A stretch of DNA of 24,179 nt from Acidaminococcus sp. CAG:917 (GCA_000437555.1 FR901027.1:72608-96786), one strand, 5' to 3'. Shown: positions 1-7,522, numbered from the stretch's first letter. Notes: a model not told the origin generated them from the sequence alone. Made by a program: numbers and translations.

Positions 1-366
1 GCCGATATCTTCCATACCCATATGCGTTCCGCCGTTAATCTCGGCGCAGATACCGGGGTCGGTTCCGACGATTTTGACGTTTTGCTTTGAATATAAGCAC
101 GATATTGCGACCTGGTCCAAAATACGTCTGGTAACAAACGGAGCGAAAGAAGTGATAAACGGATTAAATCCGTAAGCGGAAAGTCCCGCGGCGATTGACG
201 CCATATTTTGCTCTGCAATACCTACGTCAAGAGCTCTGTCGGGGAAAGTCTTGCGAAGTCCCCACGTTTTGGTAGATTTTGCAAGGTCGGCGTCGATAAC
301 GACAATTTTGTCGTCACGCTCCATAGCCTCGGAGAGTTTTTGAACGAATACTTCACGCATTTCCAT
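1..366 (-). CDS. Transketolase, C-terminal subunit (partial, 3' end beyond left edge)
   Basis: This is the pyrimidine-binding half of a two-gene transketolase, which with the upstream gene moves two-carbon ketol units in the non-oxidative pentose phosphate pathway in the cytoplasm. Only the first 122 residues lie in the window and the frame is open to the edge. The translation begins MEMREVFVQKLSEAMERDDK and contains the family pattern DVGIAEQNMASIAAGL, whose glutamate is the residue that activates the ThDP pyrimidine ring. The start ATG at 366 overlaps the stop of the N-terminal subunit gene by one base (TAATG), and AGGAGG sits 8 nt upstream inside that gene. A second ATG at 360 is in frame but less well spaced. 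The split-gene pair is common in Clostridia and archaea. A DXS-like or other ThDP enzyme is less likely because the adjacent gene is a clear transketolase N-half. Confidence 0.92.
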   Translation of the reverse strand, partial: MEMREVFVQKLSEAMERDDKIVVIDADLAKSTKTWGLRKTFPDRALDVGIAEQNMASIAAGLSAYGFNPFITSFAPFVTRRILDQVAISCLYSKQNVKIVGTDPGICAEINGGTHMGMEDIG

Positions 367-1178
367 TAGGCGTTCCTCCTGATTTCGGCGATGGCTTCTT
401 CCACCTGCTCTTTAGAAAGCGACATGCTGTGGTTGCCGTAACCTGCGTTTTCGATAAATTTGACGCCCTTGCCCTTTATAGTATTCGCAATAATCATGGT
501 GGGCTTTTCGTTTTGAGATTTCGCCTTTAAAATAGCGTTGTCTATCTGTCCTAAATCGTGTCCGTCTATGACGATAACGTTCCAACCGAAGCTCTCCCAC
601 TTTTTGTCGAGCGGGTCAAGCGAATTTATATCTTCTATATTGCCGTCAATCTGCATTTTGTTGTAGTCACAAAAAGCTATAAGGTTTGAAAGTTTCTTTT
701 GAGCGGCATACATAGCGCCTTCCCAAATCTGTCCTTCCTGACTTTCGCCGTCACCGATGATTGCATAAATATAAGCGTTATCCTTTTTAAGACGGCTTCC
801 TATCGCCATACCGATAGCGCAGGAAAAACCCTGTCCTAAACTTCCGGCAGTCATATCGACGCCTACCGTTTTGTTCATATCGCAATGACTCGGAAGTGAG
901 GTTCCCGATTGATTGAGAGTCAAAAGAATATCCTTTGAAAAATATCCCCTGTTCGCGAGTGCCGCATAAATAGCGGGACCTGCGTGTCCTTTTGAACAAA
1001 CAAGACGGTCTCTGCCTTCCATCTTGGGATTTTTGGGGTCGATGTTCATATGCTTGAAATAGAGCTCTGTCAAAATCTCGACTATTGATAAACAGCCGCC
1101 TATATGTCCGACACCGATAGAGCCGATGCACTTCAAAATATCGACTCGGATTTCCTCGCAAATCTTTTGTAAATCCAT
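366..1178 (-). CDS. Transketolase, N-terminal (ThDP-binding) subunit
   Basis: This subunit binds thiamine diphosphate and Mg2+ and pairs with the C-terminal subunit encoded just downstream. The 270-aa product has the transketolase opening (IGSIGVGHIGGCLSIVEIL), the CSKGHAGPAIYAAL segment, and the ThDP motif starting GDGESQEGQ at about residue 142 and ending with the asparagine of CDYN at about 173. Length fits the split N-subunit family. The open frame extends to 1226, but I chose ATG 1178 because a sigma-A promoter overlaps the longer version (boxes at 1221-1226 and 1198-1203). Transcription should begin near 1191, and GAGG lies about 8 nt before the ATG. The two genes form an operon with a one-base overlap. 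The enzyme depends on TPP, whose transporter and kinase are encoded about 10 kb away in this window. Confidence 0.93.
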   Translation of the reverse strand: MDLQKICEEIRVDILKCIGSIGVGHIGGCLSIVEILTELYFKHMNIDPKNPKMEGRDRLVCSKGHAGPAIYAALANRGYFSKDILLTLNQSGTSLPSHCDMNKTVGVDMTAGSLGQGFSCAIGMAIGSRLKKDNAYIYAIIGDGESQEGQIWEGAMYAAQKKLSNLIAFCDYNKMQIDGNIEDINSLDPLDKKWESFGWNVIVIDGHDLGQIDNAILKAKSQNEKPTMIIANTIKGKGVKFIENAGYGNHSMSLSKEQVEEAIAEIRRNA

Positions 1179-1197
1179 AAAAAACCTCGCTATGGTC

Positions 1198-1226
1198 AGT
1201 TTATCACCGCCGTTTTTTTTTGTCAA
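1198..1226 (-). promoter_or_regulatory. Sigma-A promoter of the transketolase operon
   Basis: On the minus strand a perfect -35 TTGACA (1226-1221) is separated by 17 nt from an extended -10, TGATAAACT (hexamer 1203-1198). The predicted transcription start is near 1191, leaving a leader of about 13 nt before ATG 1178. This settles the start codon of the transketolase N-subunit. Confidence 0.75.
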
Positions 1227-1314
1227 TTATTTAGCTTTACGGCATATCAAATAATTAAAAAAATAAATTTTTATCGATATGTCTTGTCCGGATTCTTTCT
1301 AACTGCGAAAGATT

Positions 1315-1344
1315 CTAACAGCTCTTTATCTAACAGCTCTTTAT
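1315..1344. repeat. Perfect 15-bp tandem duplication
   Basis: The 15-mer ctaacagctctttat occurs twice back to back (1315-1329 and 1330-1344) in the spacer between the transketolase promoter and the terminator near 1440. The rest of 1227-1509 is AT-rich and holds no gene I can support. Confidence 0.9.
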
Positions 1345-1426
1345 ATTATTGGCTTCCTTTAAATGATTATATACACTGTCGGTTCTTAACACAAAAGCCC
1401 GATAAAATTTTGCCCTATAAAAAGCT

Positions 1427-1448
1427 AAAAACGCCCGAGGGCGTTTTT
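1427..1448. terminator. Bidirectional rho-independent terminator
   Basis: ACGCC (1431-1435) pairs with GGCGT (1440-1444), flanked by A-runs on the left and T-runs on the right, so the hairpin reads as a terminator on both strands. Its natural client is the LURP-one-like gene, which ends at 1510 on the minus strand. Confidence 0.75.
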
Positions 1449-1509
1449 TTAAAATAAGTTAAATATCTTATCGGCAAGTCCGCATAGCTTAACTTATCTG
1501 CCTCAAATT

Positions 1510-2013
1510 TTAATGTCCGGTATGGTGGCGCAAATCGATGAGCAGAGCGAACGCAAGCATAAGAGCCGGGTCCTTGGTATCGTCGGTAATGTCAAGCGTG
1601 TAGGTATCCGCTATTTTGAAGAATTTTTTGTTTAACGTTCCGCAAAGAGCCTTTGTCGCAGCGTCTTTTATCTTCCAATTATATCCGATAAAGCTACCGG
1701 AAATTGCAATTTCGCCGTTCTCGTCGGAATATCTGAATCTTCTCGTAAACGGAAAATGCATTTTTTCTTTAAACAATCCTATTGGCTGATCCATTCCGCT
1801 TGCAGGTCTGAAAAAGTCAAACTTCATGAACATAAACGTGAAACGGCTTTGAAGCATCAAAACTTCGTTGTTGTTCATATCGTATATATGAATTTTCTTT
1901 CTTGAGAAAAAAGGGATATTCCCCTCAACGTAAAACCAAGGTTGACCGTTTTCGTCGGTAATAGTAAATTTGTCTCTGAACGAGAAATATTTTTGCTTGA
2001 TTAAAAGTTTCAT
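1510..2013 (-). CDS. LURP-one-related / YxjI-like protein (tubby C-terminal-like fold)
   Basis: This 167-aa soluble protein has the layout of the LURP-one-related family (Bacillus YxjI and its relatives): an N-terminal KQKYFSFRDKFTITDENGQPW segment, then alternating beta-strand motifs such as FYVEGNIPFF, KKIHIYDMNNNEV and GEIAISGSFIGYNWKI, and a C-terminal hydrophobic helix near PALMLAFALLIDLRHH. The family fold is a 12-stranded barrel around a central helix related to tubby and scramblase domains. Its biochemical role in bacteria is not settled, and membrane or lipid association is often suggested. GGAGGG lies about 6 nt before ATG 2013. The gene has its own promoter and a terminator downstream, so it looks monocistronic despite sitting just after the folate operon. 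Family assignment is by pattern memory only. Confidence 0.75.
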   Translation of the reverse strand: MKLLIKQKYFSFRDKFTITDENGQPWFYVEGNIPFFSRKKIHIYDMNNNEVLMLQSRFTFMFMKFDFFRPASGMDQPIGLFKEKMHFPFTRRFRYSDENGEIAISGSFIGYNWKIKDAATKALCGTLNKKFFKIADTYTLDITDDTKDPALMLAFALLIDLRHHTGH

Positions 2014-2039
2014 TTAAACCCTCCAATAAATCTATATTG

Positions 2040-2068
2040 ATAATAACATATCTTTATATAATTTTCAA
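2040..2068 (-). promoter_or_regulatory. Promoter of the LURP-one-like gene, framed by an inverted repeat
   Basis: Minus-strand -35 TTGAAA (2068-2063) is 17 nt from an extended -10, TGTTATTAT (hexamer 2045-2040). An 8-bp inverted repeat, TATATTGA (2033-2040) and TCAATATA (2065-2072), overlaps both boxes and could be an operator. Confidence 0.6.
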
Positions 2069-2110
2069 TATAAATTTTTAAAATAGGATTTTTAAGCGTT
2101 TAGCCAGGTT

Positions 2111-2977
2111 TTATACGCCGACAATAGGATTAGTTGCAATTTCACTTCGTTTTTTACTTTCGGTATTTTTTTCAAACTCTTTTATAAGTTCCGTTATGCT
2201 CTTTCCCGTTTCGGGACAGACAAAATCGGGAGCGATTTGCCTTAGAGGATAAAGCACGAAATCCCTGTTGCGATAATCTGCGTGAGGTAAAATGAGCTTT
2301 TTTGTGTTCAACACTATATTGTCATAGGAAATTATATCGACATCCAAAGTCCTGTCCCCCCACGTTACGGAGCGGTCGCGCTTTGCCTGAGCCTCTATTT
2401 CGTTTACGGCGCTTAAAAGCTCGCTCGGATTTAAAAAAGTATTAAACAAAACGACGGCGTTTAAAAAGTCGTTTTCGGCAACGCCTCCGTAAGGCTTCGT
2501 GACGATTTTATCAGAACACTTTTTTACCGAGCCGAATTTGGATAAAGCTTTTAAAGCAAAATCGATATATGCCGCCTTATCTCCCATACTGCTGCCAAGC
2601 CCGAGATATACGGGACGGCTGCAAAGAGATGTAAAATAAGCCACGTTCTTTTTGGCAAAACCGATAGGAGCCATAGGCTTTGAAACTTTCAGTTCGATTT
2701 TGTCAAGATAAGGATATTTTTTAGATATAGCGTCCAAAACCTCTTTGGAAAGTCTTTCGATAAGATTAAACGAGTTTTTTGTCGCTACATCGGCGATTAT
2801 CTCTGCCGCTTCGCCGTAGTTGAGAGCATAGTTTAATGAATCGCTTGACATCGCAAGAGAAAAATCGCCCCAAAAGCGGCAGTCAAACACAAACTTTTGC
2901 GGCGTTGTCTTTTCAAAATCGAAACAACCGTGTTTTGCCTCGACCTCAAGCCCTTCTATTTCAACATAACTTTGCAC
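2111..2977 (-). CDS. folBK: Bifunctional dihydroneopterin aldolase / HPPK (FolB-FolK fusion)
   Basis: This fusion carries out two consecutive folate steps: dihydroneopterin to 6-hydroxymethyl-dihydropterin (FolB), then pyrophosphorylation by ATP (FolK). Residues 1-118 are the aldolase. E22, Y54, E74 and K100 fall on the residues known for Staphylococcus aureus DHNA. Residues 122-288 are HPPK, starting VYLGLGSSMGD, with W206, R209 and the metal-binding D212 and D214 in TWGDRTLDVDI, followed by LPHADYRNRDFVLYPL. I chose the GTG at 2977, giving 288 aa, because GGAGG lies 6 nt upstream. The open frame continues to 3028, but that version would add an out-of-family N-terminus and has no ribosome site. 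The start lies 17 bp inside folP, so translation is probably coupled. It is last in the operon. DHNA-HPPK fusions are known in Gram-positives. Confidence 0.93.
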   Translation of the reverse strand: MQSYVEIEGLEVEAKHGCFDFEKTTPQKFVFDCRFWGDFSLAMSSDSLNYALNYGEAAEIIADVATKNSFNLIERLSKEVLDAISKKYPYLDKIELKVSKPMAPIGFAKKNVAYFTSLCSRPVYLGLGSSMGDKAAYIDFALKALSKFGSVKKCSDKIVTKPYGGVAENDFLNAVVLFNTFLNPSELLSAVNEIEAQAKRDRSVTWGDRTLDVDIISYDNIVLNTKKLILPHADYRNRDFVLYPLRQIAPDFVCPETGKSITELIKEFEKNTESKKRSEIATNPIVGV

Positions 2978-3734
2978 CGAGCTCCTCCAGCACTTTTTTA
3001 TTTTCATAGGTGTCGTGCACCCTGACAAATCTTACTCCCTTCATAAAAGCCTTTGCCGTCGTTTCGAGAGTGGGCACCAGCCTTGACGATATATCTCCTC
3101 CGTAAAGGGATTTCCTTGACGTTCCCAAAAGCATGGGATACCCGAACTTGTGAAAATGCTCTAAGTTGTCGAGCACCTCAAAATTCTGTTCCCTCGTCTT
3201 GCCGAATCCTATCCCGACGTCTATGCATATCCTGTCTTTATCTATGCCCGCCTTTATAGCTTTATTTAACGCTCTTTCAAAATAGGCGTCCATATCGTCC
3301 AAAATATTTTTATATTCCGTTCCGTATTGATTGTGCATAATGCAAACGGAAGCCGCGCAATCGGCAATACACTCCGCCATACCCTCGTCCCGCAATCCCC
3401 ACACGTCGTTTATCATATCCGCTCCGTGAGATAGTGCAAACTCTGCGGTTTTAGTAAAATAAGTATCGACGGAAACAGGTACGCTAATTTCGCCGATAAT
3501 TTCCCAAAGCGGCGCAAGACGCTTTATCTCCTCGTCCGCCCCAACTTCGGTATATCCGGGACGTGTGGACTGCGCGCCTATATCGATTATATCCGCACCG
3601 TCGCTTATATGCTTACTCACGGCGCTTTTAAAATCGTCCGTTGCCCTGCTCTTTTCGTAAAAGCTGTCGGGCGTCAGATTTATTATTGACATTACGTATG
3701 TAGCTTTGTCAAAAACAAAATTTCCTATTTTCAT
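2961..3734 (-). CDS. folP: Dihydropteroate synthase
   Basis: DHPS joins 6-hydroxymethyl-dihydropterin diphosphate to p-aminobenzoate, giving dihydropteroate; it is the sulfonamide target. Family motifs are present in order: INLTPDSF (N19), DIGAQSTRPG (51-60), VSVDT (D90), MINDVWGL (N109), IDVGIGFGKT (D172), GTSRKS (K208), and a C-terminal RVHD (R238, H240). At 257 aa it is somewhat shorter than the roughly 280 aa of Escherichia coli DHPS. The pterin-binding loop reads DIGAQ where DIGGE is more usual, and IDVG replaces the commoner LDPG; both are mild substitutions. The start ATG at 3734 overlaps the stop of folE in an ATGA junction, and the 3' end overlaps the folBK start region. The substrate comes from FolK encoded by the next gene. 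Confidence 0.95.
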   Translation of the reverse strand: MKIGNFVFDKATYVMSIINLTPDSFYEKSRATDDFKSAVSKHISDGADIIDIGAQSTRPGYTEVGADEEIKRLAPLWEIIGEISVPVSVDTYFTKTAEFALSHGADMINDVWGLRDEGMAECIADCAASVCIMHNQYGTEYKNILDDMDAYFERALNKAIKAGIDKDRICIDVGIGFGKTREQNFEVLDNLEHFHKFGYPMLLGTSRKSLYGGDISSRLVPTLETTAKAFMKGVRFVRVHDTYENKKVLEELGAKLC

Positions 3735-4282
3735 TTTGCCGTAACCATCGCAAGTATTCTGTATTTCAAATCGTCGGAAATGCTGCCTCTGGTGGCATAA
3801 CTTGTTACTTTAGTCCCCGTCTTTTTAACGCCTCTTGCCGTCATACAGGTGTGCTCCGCTTCGCATACGACCATCACCGCTTTAGCACCCAAGGTTTCGT
3901 ATATCGCCTCGCAAATCTGGTCTGTCATTCTCTCTTGAAGCTGAAGTCTTTTAGCGTAAACCTCCACTACTCTTGCAAGTTTAGAAAGTCCCACCACCTT
4001 TCCGCCCGGAATATATGCCACGGAGACCTTGCCGAAAAAAGGCATGAGGTGATGTTCGCACGTGGAAGCAAAACTGATGTCACGCTCTAATACCAACTCT
4101 CCCGACGGAGAGGAAAACACCTTTGAAAGATGCTTTGCCGCATCGTCGTTATAGCCCGACAAAATTTCTTCATACATTCTCGCAACACGCTCGGGAGTCT
4201 CTTTAAGTCCTTCTCTTTCGGGGTCTTCGCCGACAGCCTCGAGAATCATCTTTACTGCTTTTTCAATTTTTTCTTTATCCAT
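3731..4282 (-). CDS. folE: GTP cyclohydrolase I
   Basis: FolE opens GTP to 7,8-dihydroneopterin triphosphate, the first step of folate synthesis. The 183-aa product has full family length. Zinc ligands are C75 and H78 (in STCEHHLMPF) and C146 (in AEHTCMTARG), matching Cys110, His113 and Cys181 of the E. coli enzyme. The substrate-binding stretch VGLSKLARVVEVYAKRLQLQ and the C-terminal YATRG are intact. This is the type I zinc enzyme, not FolE2. The start ATG at 4282 shares one base with the folC stop (TAATG), and the 3' end overlaps folP by 4 bp, so it is embedded in the operon. The phosphatase that removes the triphosphate from its product is not encoded nearby. Confidence 0.96.
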   Translation of the reverse strand: MDKEKIEKAVKMILEAVGEDPEREGLKETPERVARMYEEILSGYNDDAAKHLSKVFSSPSGELVLERDISFASTCEHHLMPFFGKVSVAYIPGGKVVGLSKLARVVEVYAKRLQLQERMTDQICEAIYETLGAKAVMVVCEAEHTCMTARGVKKTGTKVTSYATRGSISDDLKYRILAMVTAK

Positions 4283-5529
4283 TATAGTGTCTCCAAAGGC
4301 AATGCCTTGACTTCTTTCAATATGCTGAGCGTTCCGCAGACGACGACCACGTCGTGATGCACAAACATTTCGGATATTGCATCTTTTATATTTTTAAACG
4401 CTTTTGCTTTGACAAACTTTGCCGCAACCTCTGCTAAGTTTTCGGCAGGCAGCGACCTTTCCCCTTCTGCGTTTACGGTATAGATTTCGTCAACTGCACC
4501 CGATATGATTTCGACTGTCTTTTGATACTCTTTATCTTTAAAACTCGCCATGACCGCACCGATTTTCCTGTCGGGAAAATAATCGCAAAGCGCGTTATAT
4601 AGCGCATTCGCGCCGTCCTCGTTGTGAGCGCCGTCTAAAATCAGCTTGCCCTTAACGCAGTCGATAATTTCAAACCTGCCTTGCCATTTTGTGTTTTTAA
4701 GCCCGTTATATATCGCCTCGTCCGATACGGCAAATCCCTTAGAATTCAAAACCTTTGCGCTGAGCACGGCAAGCGATGCGTTTTCAATTTGATGTCTGCC
4801 CAAAAGCGGAATATCATATTTCATGCCTTCAAACGAAAACGTCTGACCTTTGTCAGAATAAGACAATAGTTCGTATCCTTTGGCTACGTAACTTTCCGAA
4901 ACGGAATATACAAGCGGCATAACTTCCGGCGGCTGTTCCACCGTGCAAAGAGGACAGCCTCTGACAATGGCAAGCTTTTCGGCGGCAATCTCTTTTAACG
5001 ACCCGCCCAAAATCTGCATATGGTCCATTCCTATTTTGGTAACTATCGCCAAAAGCTTGTTGCCCACGGCGTTGGTGGCGTCAAGCCTTCCGCCTAATCC
5101 CGTTTCCAAAACACATATATCTGCGCCCTTTGCCTTAAAATATAAAAGTGCGAGTGCCGTTTCAATCTCGAAAGCGGTGGGAAGATTTTCACCTTCCTTT
5201 TTCATTTGCTCTACGGCGTCTTTGGCTGTCGTCATATATAGGGCAAGGTCGTCGTCCGATATCATTTTGCCGTCGAACAAAAATCTTTCGTTATATCTGA
5301 ACACCGACGGCGAAATATACGTTCCCGTTTTATAGCCCTGTGCTTTGAATATCGACGAAAGATACGCCGACGTCGAACCCTTCCCGTTAGTTCCCGCCAC
5401 GTGCACGAATTTGAGTTCATTTTCGGGATTGCCGAGCCGTGCGAGAAATCGTTTCATTGTTTCGAGTCCGAAAACGCTTCCGAACTTTGATATTTTCTTA
5501 ATATAATTTATCGATTCTTCGTAATTCAT
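4282..5529 (-). CDS. folC: Folylpolyglutamate synthase / dihydrofolate synthase
   Basis: FolC adds glutamate to dihydropteroate and then to folates, a Mur-ligase-like ATP-dependent reaction. The 415-aa product shows the P-loop AGTNGKGS (residues 45-52), ETGLGGRLDATN, the IGMDHMQILG segment, LLGRHQIENA, and the Mur-ligase LDGAHNEDGA stretch, ending with the C-terminal CGTLSILKEV. Length is normal. The start ATG at 5529 has GAGG 8 nt upstream. It is the first gene of the operon, so the last enzyme of the pathway is made first. folA and the p-aminobenzoate genes are not in the window. A divergent promoter region separates it from the DUF5058 gene. Confidence 0.95.
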   Translation of the reverse strand: MNYEESINYIKKISKFGSVFGLETMKRFLARLGNPENELKFVHVAGTNGKGSTSAYLSSIFKAQGYKTGTYISPSVFRYNERFLFDGKMISDDDLALYMTTAKDAVEQMKKEGENLPTAFEIETALALLYFKAKGADICVLETGLGGRLDATNAVGNKLLAIVTKIGMDHMQILGGSLKEIAAEKLAIVRGCPLCTVEQPPEVMPLVYSVSESYVAKGYELLSYSDKGQTFSFEGMKYDIPLLGRHQIENASLAVLSAKVLNSKGFAVSDEAIYNGLKNTKWQGRFEIIDCVKGKLILDGAHNEDGANALYNALCDYFPDRKIGAVMASFKDKEYQKTVEIISGAVDEIYTVNAEGERSLPAENLAEVAAKFVKAKAFKNIKDAISEMFVHHDVVVVCGTLSILKEVKALPLETL

Positions 5530-5568
5530 AAAAAAAGCCTCATATGTAAAGAATAAACCTTTTTAATT

Positions 5569-5596
5569 ATTTTATCACATCAATTTTATATGGCAA
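5569..5596 (-). promoter_or_regulatory. Candidate promoter of the folate operon
   Basis: Minus-strand -35 TTGCCA (5596-5591), a 16-nt spacer and -10 TAAAAT (5574-5569) give a start near 5562, about 33 nt before the folC ATG. Confidence 0.5.
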
Positions 5597-5603
5597 CAAA
5601 ATT

Positions 5604-5630
5604 TTAGGCAAAAAATTTATATTTGCCTAA
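5604..5630. promoter_or_regulatory. Perfect 9-bp inverted repeat between divergent promoters (candidate operator)
   Basis: TTAGGCAAA (5604-5612) is repeated in inverse as TTTGCCTAA (5622-5630), with 9 AT bases between the arms. The right arm covers the -35 of the plus-strand DUF5058 promoter, and the left arm lies 7 bp upstream of the folC -35. No T-run follows on either strand, which favours a protein-binding site over a terminator. Confidence 0.5.
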
Positions 5631-5651
5631 GTCGTCAAAATATGTTAAACT
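5623..5651 (+). promoter_or_regulatory. Candidate promoter of the DUF5058 gene pair
   Basis: -35 TTGCCT (5623-5628), a 17-nt spacer and an extended -10, TGTTAAACT (hexamer 5646-5651). This predicts a start near 5658 and a leader of about 130 nt before the TTG at 5790. No known riboswitch pattern was recognised in that leader. Confidence 0.5.
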
Positions 5652-5789
5652 TTTAAAGGATATAAAGTGTTTAAGCGTTTTAAATTTTTTTAAACAATTA
5701 TCGAAAAACCGTTGTTTGCAAAGTTAAGTTTAAAATTAATCAAATTTGTTTTTCGGCTTTATATTCAGTTTTATAAAAGGAGCAAAAAT

Positions 5790-6614
5790 TTGGGATACGC
5801 AATTTCTTCGACAAACGTAAACAATCCGTGGCTTTACGTGCTGTATGTAATTATAGTCGTGTTCGTGCTCAGCCAGTCGCTATTCTATCTTGTGAAATCG
5901 CTTAGGCGTGCAAAGCAGATAGGCATGGATATGGGCAAACTCAAAAAAGTCGTTTCGTCGTCCGTCGCCTTTTCCATTTTGCCGTCGATAGGAATATTTA
6001 TCGGCATAGTGACGCTTATCGGAGCAATAGGCATTGCCCTCCCCGCCATTCGTCTTTCCATTATCGGAGCACTCCAATACGAAACGCAGGCAGTCGATAC
6101 GGTTGCCAATCAGATAACGGGTGGTAGCACGGGCATGGCGAGCATCATAGGCAACGTGGATTCAAGCACATTTGTCACCATTGCCGCCGTCATGACGGTA
6201 TCAATTATATGGGGTCCGCTTTTCTGTCTTTTCTTCTACCGCAAGTTTCAACCGAAAATGCTTGACGCCGCGGCAAAGACGACGGGCAAGGACGACACCA
6301 TTTTCGGAGCGGTTTTCGTCGGCATGGTAGTAGCTTACATATCCGTTGCCGTCGGACAGTTTACAGGTGCGCCGTCGAATATCGCAAGTTACTACAATCT
6401 CATAGCGGTGCTCGTAGCCGCAGGTATGATGTTTATCTTCGATATTCTGATAACGAGGTGCAATCAAAAGTGGCTGGAAAACTTTTCGCTTGCCATATCC
6501 ATGATTGCCGGTATGGGCGTCGTGGCGCTTATCAGCTATTTTAATCCCGAAGCCTACGAAGCACTGACTAAAAGCTCGGCTATGTTGCTTGAGAGCATAG
6601 GAGGTATTATATGA
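5790..6614 (+). CDS. DUF5058 family integral membrane protein
   Basis: This 274-aa polytopic protein fits my memory of the DUF5058 family, whose members open with a NPWLY motif followed by a first helix. About six membrane segments are visible: residues 14-36, 59-82, 127-150, 170-192, 202-222 and 232-251. Between the second and third lies a polar, possibly re-entrant stretch, LPAIRLSIIGALQYETQA. I chose TTG 5790 because AAAGGAG lies 7 nt upstream; the ATG at 5712 has no ribosome site and adds a non-family N-terminus. The stop overlaps the next gene's start in an ATGA junction, so the two proteins are made together and likely form one complex. Function is unknown. Transport is a reasonable guess from topology only. 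Confidence 0.65.
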   Translation: MGYAISSTNVNNPWLYVLYVIIVVFVLSQSLFYLVKSLRRAKQIGMDMGKLKKVVSSSVAFSILPSIGIFIGIVTLIGAIGIALPAIRLSIIGALQYETQAVDTVANQITGGSTGMASIIGNVDSSTFVTIAAVMTVSIIWGPLFCLFFYRKFQPKMLDAAAKTTGKDDTIFGAVFVGMVVAYISVAVGQFTGAPSNIASYYNLIAVLVAAGMMFIFDILITRCNQKWLENFSLAISMIAGMGVVALISYFNPEAYEALTKSSAMLLESIGGII

Positions 6615-7522
6615 AAAAAGAAGCGCAGTTTTTATCCTCTCCCCCTTCAATCAACGTGGCTACGCAGATGATGAACCGCCGTCTTCACCGCACGGGACAG
6701 ATTTGGACGCTCTGCGCCCTCATCGTAATGTGCATGATTCCTGTCGGGTTTTCAATAATACTGCAAGCTCCGCTCGATTGGAAACTCTTTTTTGCCTGCG
6801 TGGGTCTTTTGATTTACTATCTGCCCATCGGAATAGGCGAAGTATTTACATATAGCTATATGCTCGGCGTAAACGGAACCTATCTTGCGTTTGTAACGGG
6901 CAACCTTTCAAACCTTAAAATTCCTTGCGTCGTCAATGCCGTCAACATAGTGGGAACAAAAGTGGGCACGGAAGAACACGAGATAGCCTGCACGATTTCC
7001 ATTGCCGTATCGAGCATAGTCACCACGCTCGTCATAGCAATAGGCGTCGCCGCCCTCGCACTTTCCGGACTTCAGGACCTGCTCGAATCGGACGAAGCGC
7101 AGTTTTTGACACCCGCATTCGGAACGGTAGCCTTTGCCCTGTTCGGCGCGCTCGGCGGAAAATATCTCATCAAATATCCTAAAGTGGCAATCTTCCCGTT
7201 TATTATAATGACGGTAGCGGCGGTAGGACTTAATCTTTTAGGCTTAAAATCGATAGCCCAGCCGAGCTACTTCCTGTTCGTCGGAGTTATCCTCTGCTTT
7301 ATCTCTGCCATAACCTGGCAGAAAGTGGAAAACAAGAAAAAGGCACGCCTTGAACTTCAGAAGTTAGCGGGAGCGTCGGCAGATTCCGCAGACGGCGAAG
7401 CGACAGGCAACACCGAAAACTCGGAAGCGGAAAAAGCGGACGCTATACCCGAGACTCAGACAGACAATACCGCAAAAAATTCAATGGCGGATTCTTCAAA
7501 CAGCGAAGATAAAAAAGGCTAA
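6611..7522 (+). CDS. Polytopic membrane partner of the DUF5058 protein
   Basis: I do not recognise the family of this 303-aa protein. It has about six hydrophobic segments (31-51, 58-77, 127-151, 167-183, 192-211, 219-236) and a conserved-looking polar motif after the second, GVNGTYLAFVTGNLSNLKIP (87-106), of a kind often found in substrate-binding or re-entrant loops. Residues 237-303 are a basic patch followed by a low-complexity acidic tail rich in A, S, D, E, N and T, presumably cytoplasmic and disordered. The ATG at 6611 overlaps the DUF5058 stop by 4 bp, with GGAGG upstream. Obligate co-translation and the mirrored layout (six helices with a polar loop after helix 2) suggest a heteromeric transporter or channel. 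A terminator follows at 7641. Confidence 0.7.
   Translation: MKKEAQFLSSPPSINVATQMMNRRLHRTGQIWTLCALIVMCMIPVGFSIILQAPLDWKLFFACVGLLIYYLPIGIGEVFTYSYMLGVNGTYLAFVTGNLSNLKIPCVVNAVNIVGTKVGTEEHEIACTISIAVSSIVTTLVIAIGVAALALSGLQDLLESDEAQFLTPAFGTVAFALFGALGGKYLIKYPKVAIFPFIIMTVAAVGLNLLGLKSIAQPSYFLFVGVILCFISAITWQKVENKKKARLELQKLAGASADSADGEATGNTENSEAEKADAIPETQTDNTAKNSMADSSNSEDKKG

Noticed and set aside
5712..5789. Upstream ATG start for the DUF5058 protein
   Set aside because: No ribosome site at 5712, whereas TTG 5790 has AAAGGAG at good spacing and yields the expected family N-terminus.
6201..6650. 149-aa minus-strand open frame across the DUF5058 junction
   Set aside because: Spans the junction of two coupled sense genes and shows no protein-like pattern.
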